A stretch of DNA of 64,000 bases. Origin: Antarcticibacterium arcticum (GTDB lineage: Bacteria; Bacteroidota; Bacteroidia; Flavobacteriales; Flavobacteriaceae). The notes beneath the pieces were generated by a model that worked only from the letters and a program-made list of their open reading frames with translations, did not search any database and was not told the origin of the DNA. How positions within the stretch are numbered: position 1 is the first letter of the stretch; the number at the start of each line of letters is the position of its first letter. Both the position numbers and the translations under genes were made by a program. The stretch spans positions 1,984,001-2,048,000 of the forward strand of contig NZ_CP042476.1 in NCBI RefSeq assembly GCF_007993795.1. The letters are read 5' to 3'. Of this stretch, positions 63,101 through 64,000 are shown piece by piece.

Positions 63101-64000
63101 TTAGATGATCAACATCGCATCCCCGTATGTATAGAATTTATATTTTTCCTTGATCGCTTCAGCATAGGCTTTTTTCATAAAATCGTGCCCGGCAAAAGCC
63201 GAAACCATCATCATTAAAGTTGATTTTGGTGTATGGAAATTCGTGATCATTGCATTGGCAATGCTAAAATCATAAGGAGGAAAAATAAATTTATTGGTCC
63301 AACCACTGAATTCATTCAACGTATGGTTTGAAGATACCGCACTTTCCAGAACTCTCATAGAAGTTGTACCCACCGCGCAAATCCTGCGACGTTCCTTGAT
63401 AGCTTTATTTATAGTTAGTACTGCCTTCTCTTCAATAAACGCTTCCTCACTGTCCATTTTATGCTTTGAAAGGTCTTCCACCTCAACCGGATTAAAAGTT
63501 CCCAGGCCTACGTGAAGAGTTACTTCAGCAAATTCCACCCCCTTTATTTCAAGTCTCTTAAGAAGATGCTTGGAAAAGTGTAATCCCGCGGTTGGTGCAG
63601 CAACTGCGCCTTCCTTTTTCGCGTAAATAGTTTGGTAACGTTCCTGGTCTTCAGGCTGCACTTCTCTTTTTATATATTTTGGCAATGGAGTTTCTCCCAG
63701 ATCTTCCAGTTTTTTTCTGAATTCAGCATAAGAACCGTCGTATAAAAACCTTAGTGTTCTTCCTCTGGAAGTAGTATTATCTATAACCTCTGCCACAAGA
63801 CTCTCATCATCACCAAAATAAAGTTTGTTCCCAATTCTTATTTTCCTGGCAGGATCTACAAGTACATCCCATAATTTAGTCTCTGCATTTAACTCTCTTA
63901 ACAAGAACACTTCAATACGCGCACCGGTTTTTTCCTTGTTTCCGTATAAACGTGCAGGAAATACCTTGGTATTATTAAGAACCATAACATCATTTGGCTC
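63101..64000 (-). CDS. queA: S-adenosylmethionine:tRNA ribosyltransferase-isomerase, 5'-truncated
   Basis: C-terminal ~300 residues of QueA, which transfers ribosyl from S-adenosylmethionine to preQ1-tRNA in queuosine synthesis. The frame is open to base 64000, reading EPNDVMVLNNTKVFPARL, so the N-terminus (usually about 50 residues) lies right of the window; the Met at 63985 is internal. The motifs GAVAAPTAGLHFS, HVGLGTFNPV and NFHTPKSTLMMMVSAF are conserved. Confidence 0.93.
   Translation of the reverse strand, partial: EPNDVMVLNNTKVFPARLYGNKEKTGARIEVFLLRELNAETKLWDVLVDPARKIRIGNKLYFGDDESLVAEVIDNTTSRGRTLRFLYDGSYAEFRKKLEDLGETPLPKYIKREVQPEDQERYQTIYAKKEGAVAAPTAGLHFSKHLLKRLEIKGVEFAEVTLHVGLGTFNPVEVEDLSKHKMDSEEAFIEEKAVLTINKAIKERRRICAVGTTSMRVLESAVSSNHTLNEFSGWTNKFIFPPYDFSIANAMITNFHTPKSTLMMMVSAFAGHDFMKKAYAEAIKEKYKFYTYGDAMLII

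Overview
The window looks like a chromosome segment from a marine or soil Bacteroidota of the family Flavobacteriaceae, plausibly near the Gramella/Salegentibacter/Zunongwangia group. This rests on gene content and order seen here: gldB-gldC gliding genes beside nadE, a DnaG primase that lacks its zinc ligands, Rho with a long disordered insert beside a DUF4293 gene, a DoxX/MauE protein beside a DUF1599 gene, SusC/SusD pairs, and weak Shine-Dalgarno sequences with moderate G+C. The genus is inference only.

Positions 1-10500 are mixed housekeeping: a 5'-truncated S9 peptidase, an RtcB ligase, a Gfo/Idh/MocA oxidoreductase, an AGCS symporter, an ECF sigma factor followed by a fused anti-sigma/beta-barrel protein, an orphan response regulator, a secreted protein made of 44-residue charged repeats, and a YqiA-like esterase. 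Positions 11100-11680 hold an unusual array of four 97-99 bp direct repeats. Each repeat ends in a hairpin plus T-run, and the array sits just downstream of a tRNA-Arg(ACG) gene on the opposite strand. Positions 11700-29400 are core genes: clpS, prmA, tpiA, a DoxX/thioredoxin-like protein, a DUF1599 gene, folP, cdaA, an MsbA-like ABC exporter, truA, a phosphodiesterase, rho, gldC, gldB, nadE, an atypical response regulator and dnaG. Positions 29600-32000 carry a second sigma/membrane-protein/outer-membrane-protein cassette.

Positions 32200-60700 form a large polysaccharide utilization region. A rightward arm encodes an esterase, a secreted PHP phosphoesterase and a GH2-malectin enzyme. A long leftward arm runs from a propeller/Y_Y_Y/LuxR-type regulator through SusC, SusD, a double-LamG lipoprotein, two GH144-type enzymes, an esterase, a GH43 with discoidin and FN3 domains, a GH3, a formylglycine-generating enzyme, a second GH43 and a sulfatase. 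A second sulfatase is divergent from the regulator. The two GH144-type enzymes plus GH3 point to beta-1,2-glucan. The sulfatases, their own maturase, the GH43 pair, GH2 and esterases suggest a decorated or sulfated glycan. The window closes with a polyprenyl synthase, rlmN and a truncated queA.

Three genes (a lipoprotein at 23749, GH2 at 34337, GH3 at 41667) are each split by a single-base shift at a homopolymer. This looks either like residual sequencing error or like slippage-based switching, and it matters for interpretation because two of the three are PUL enzymes.
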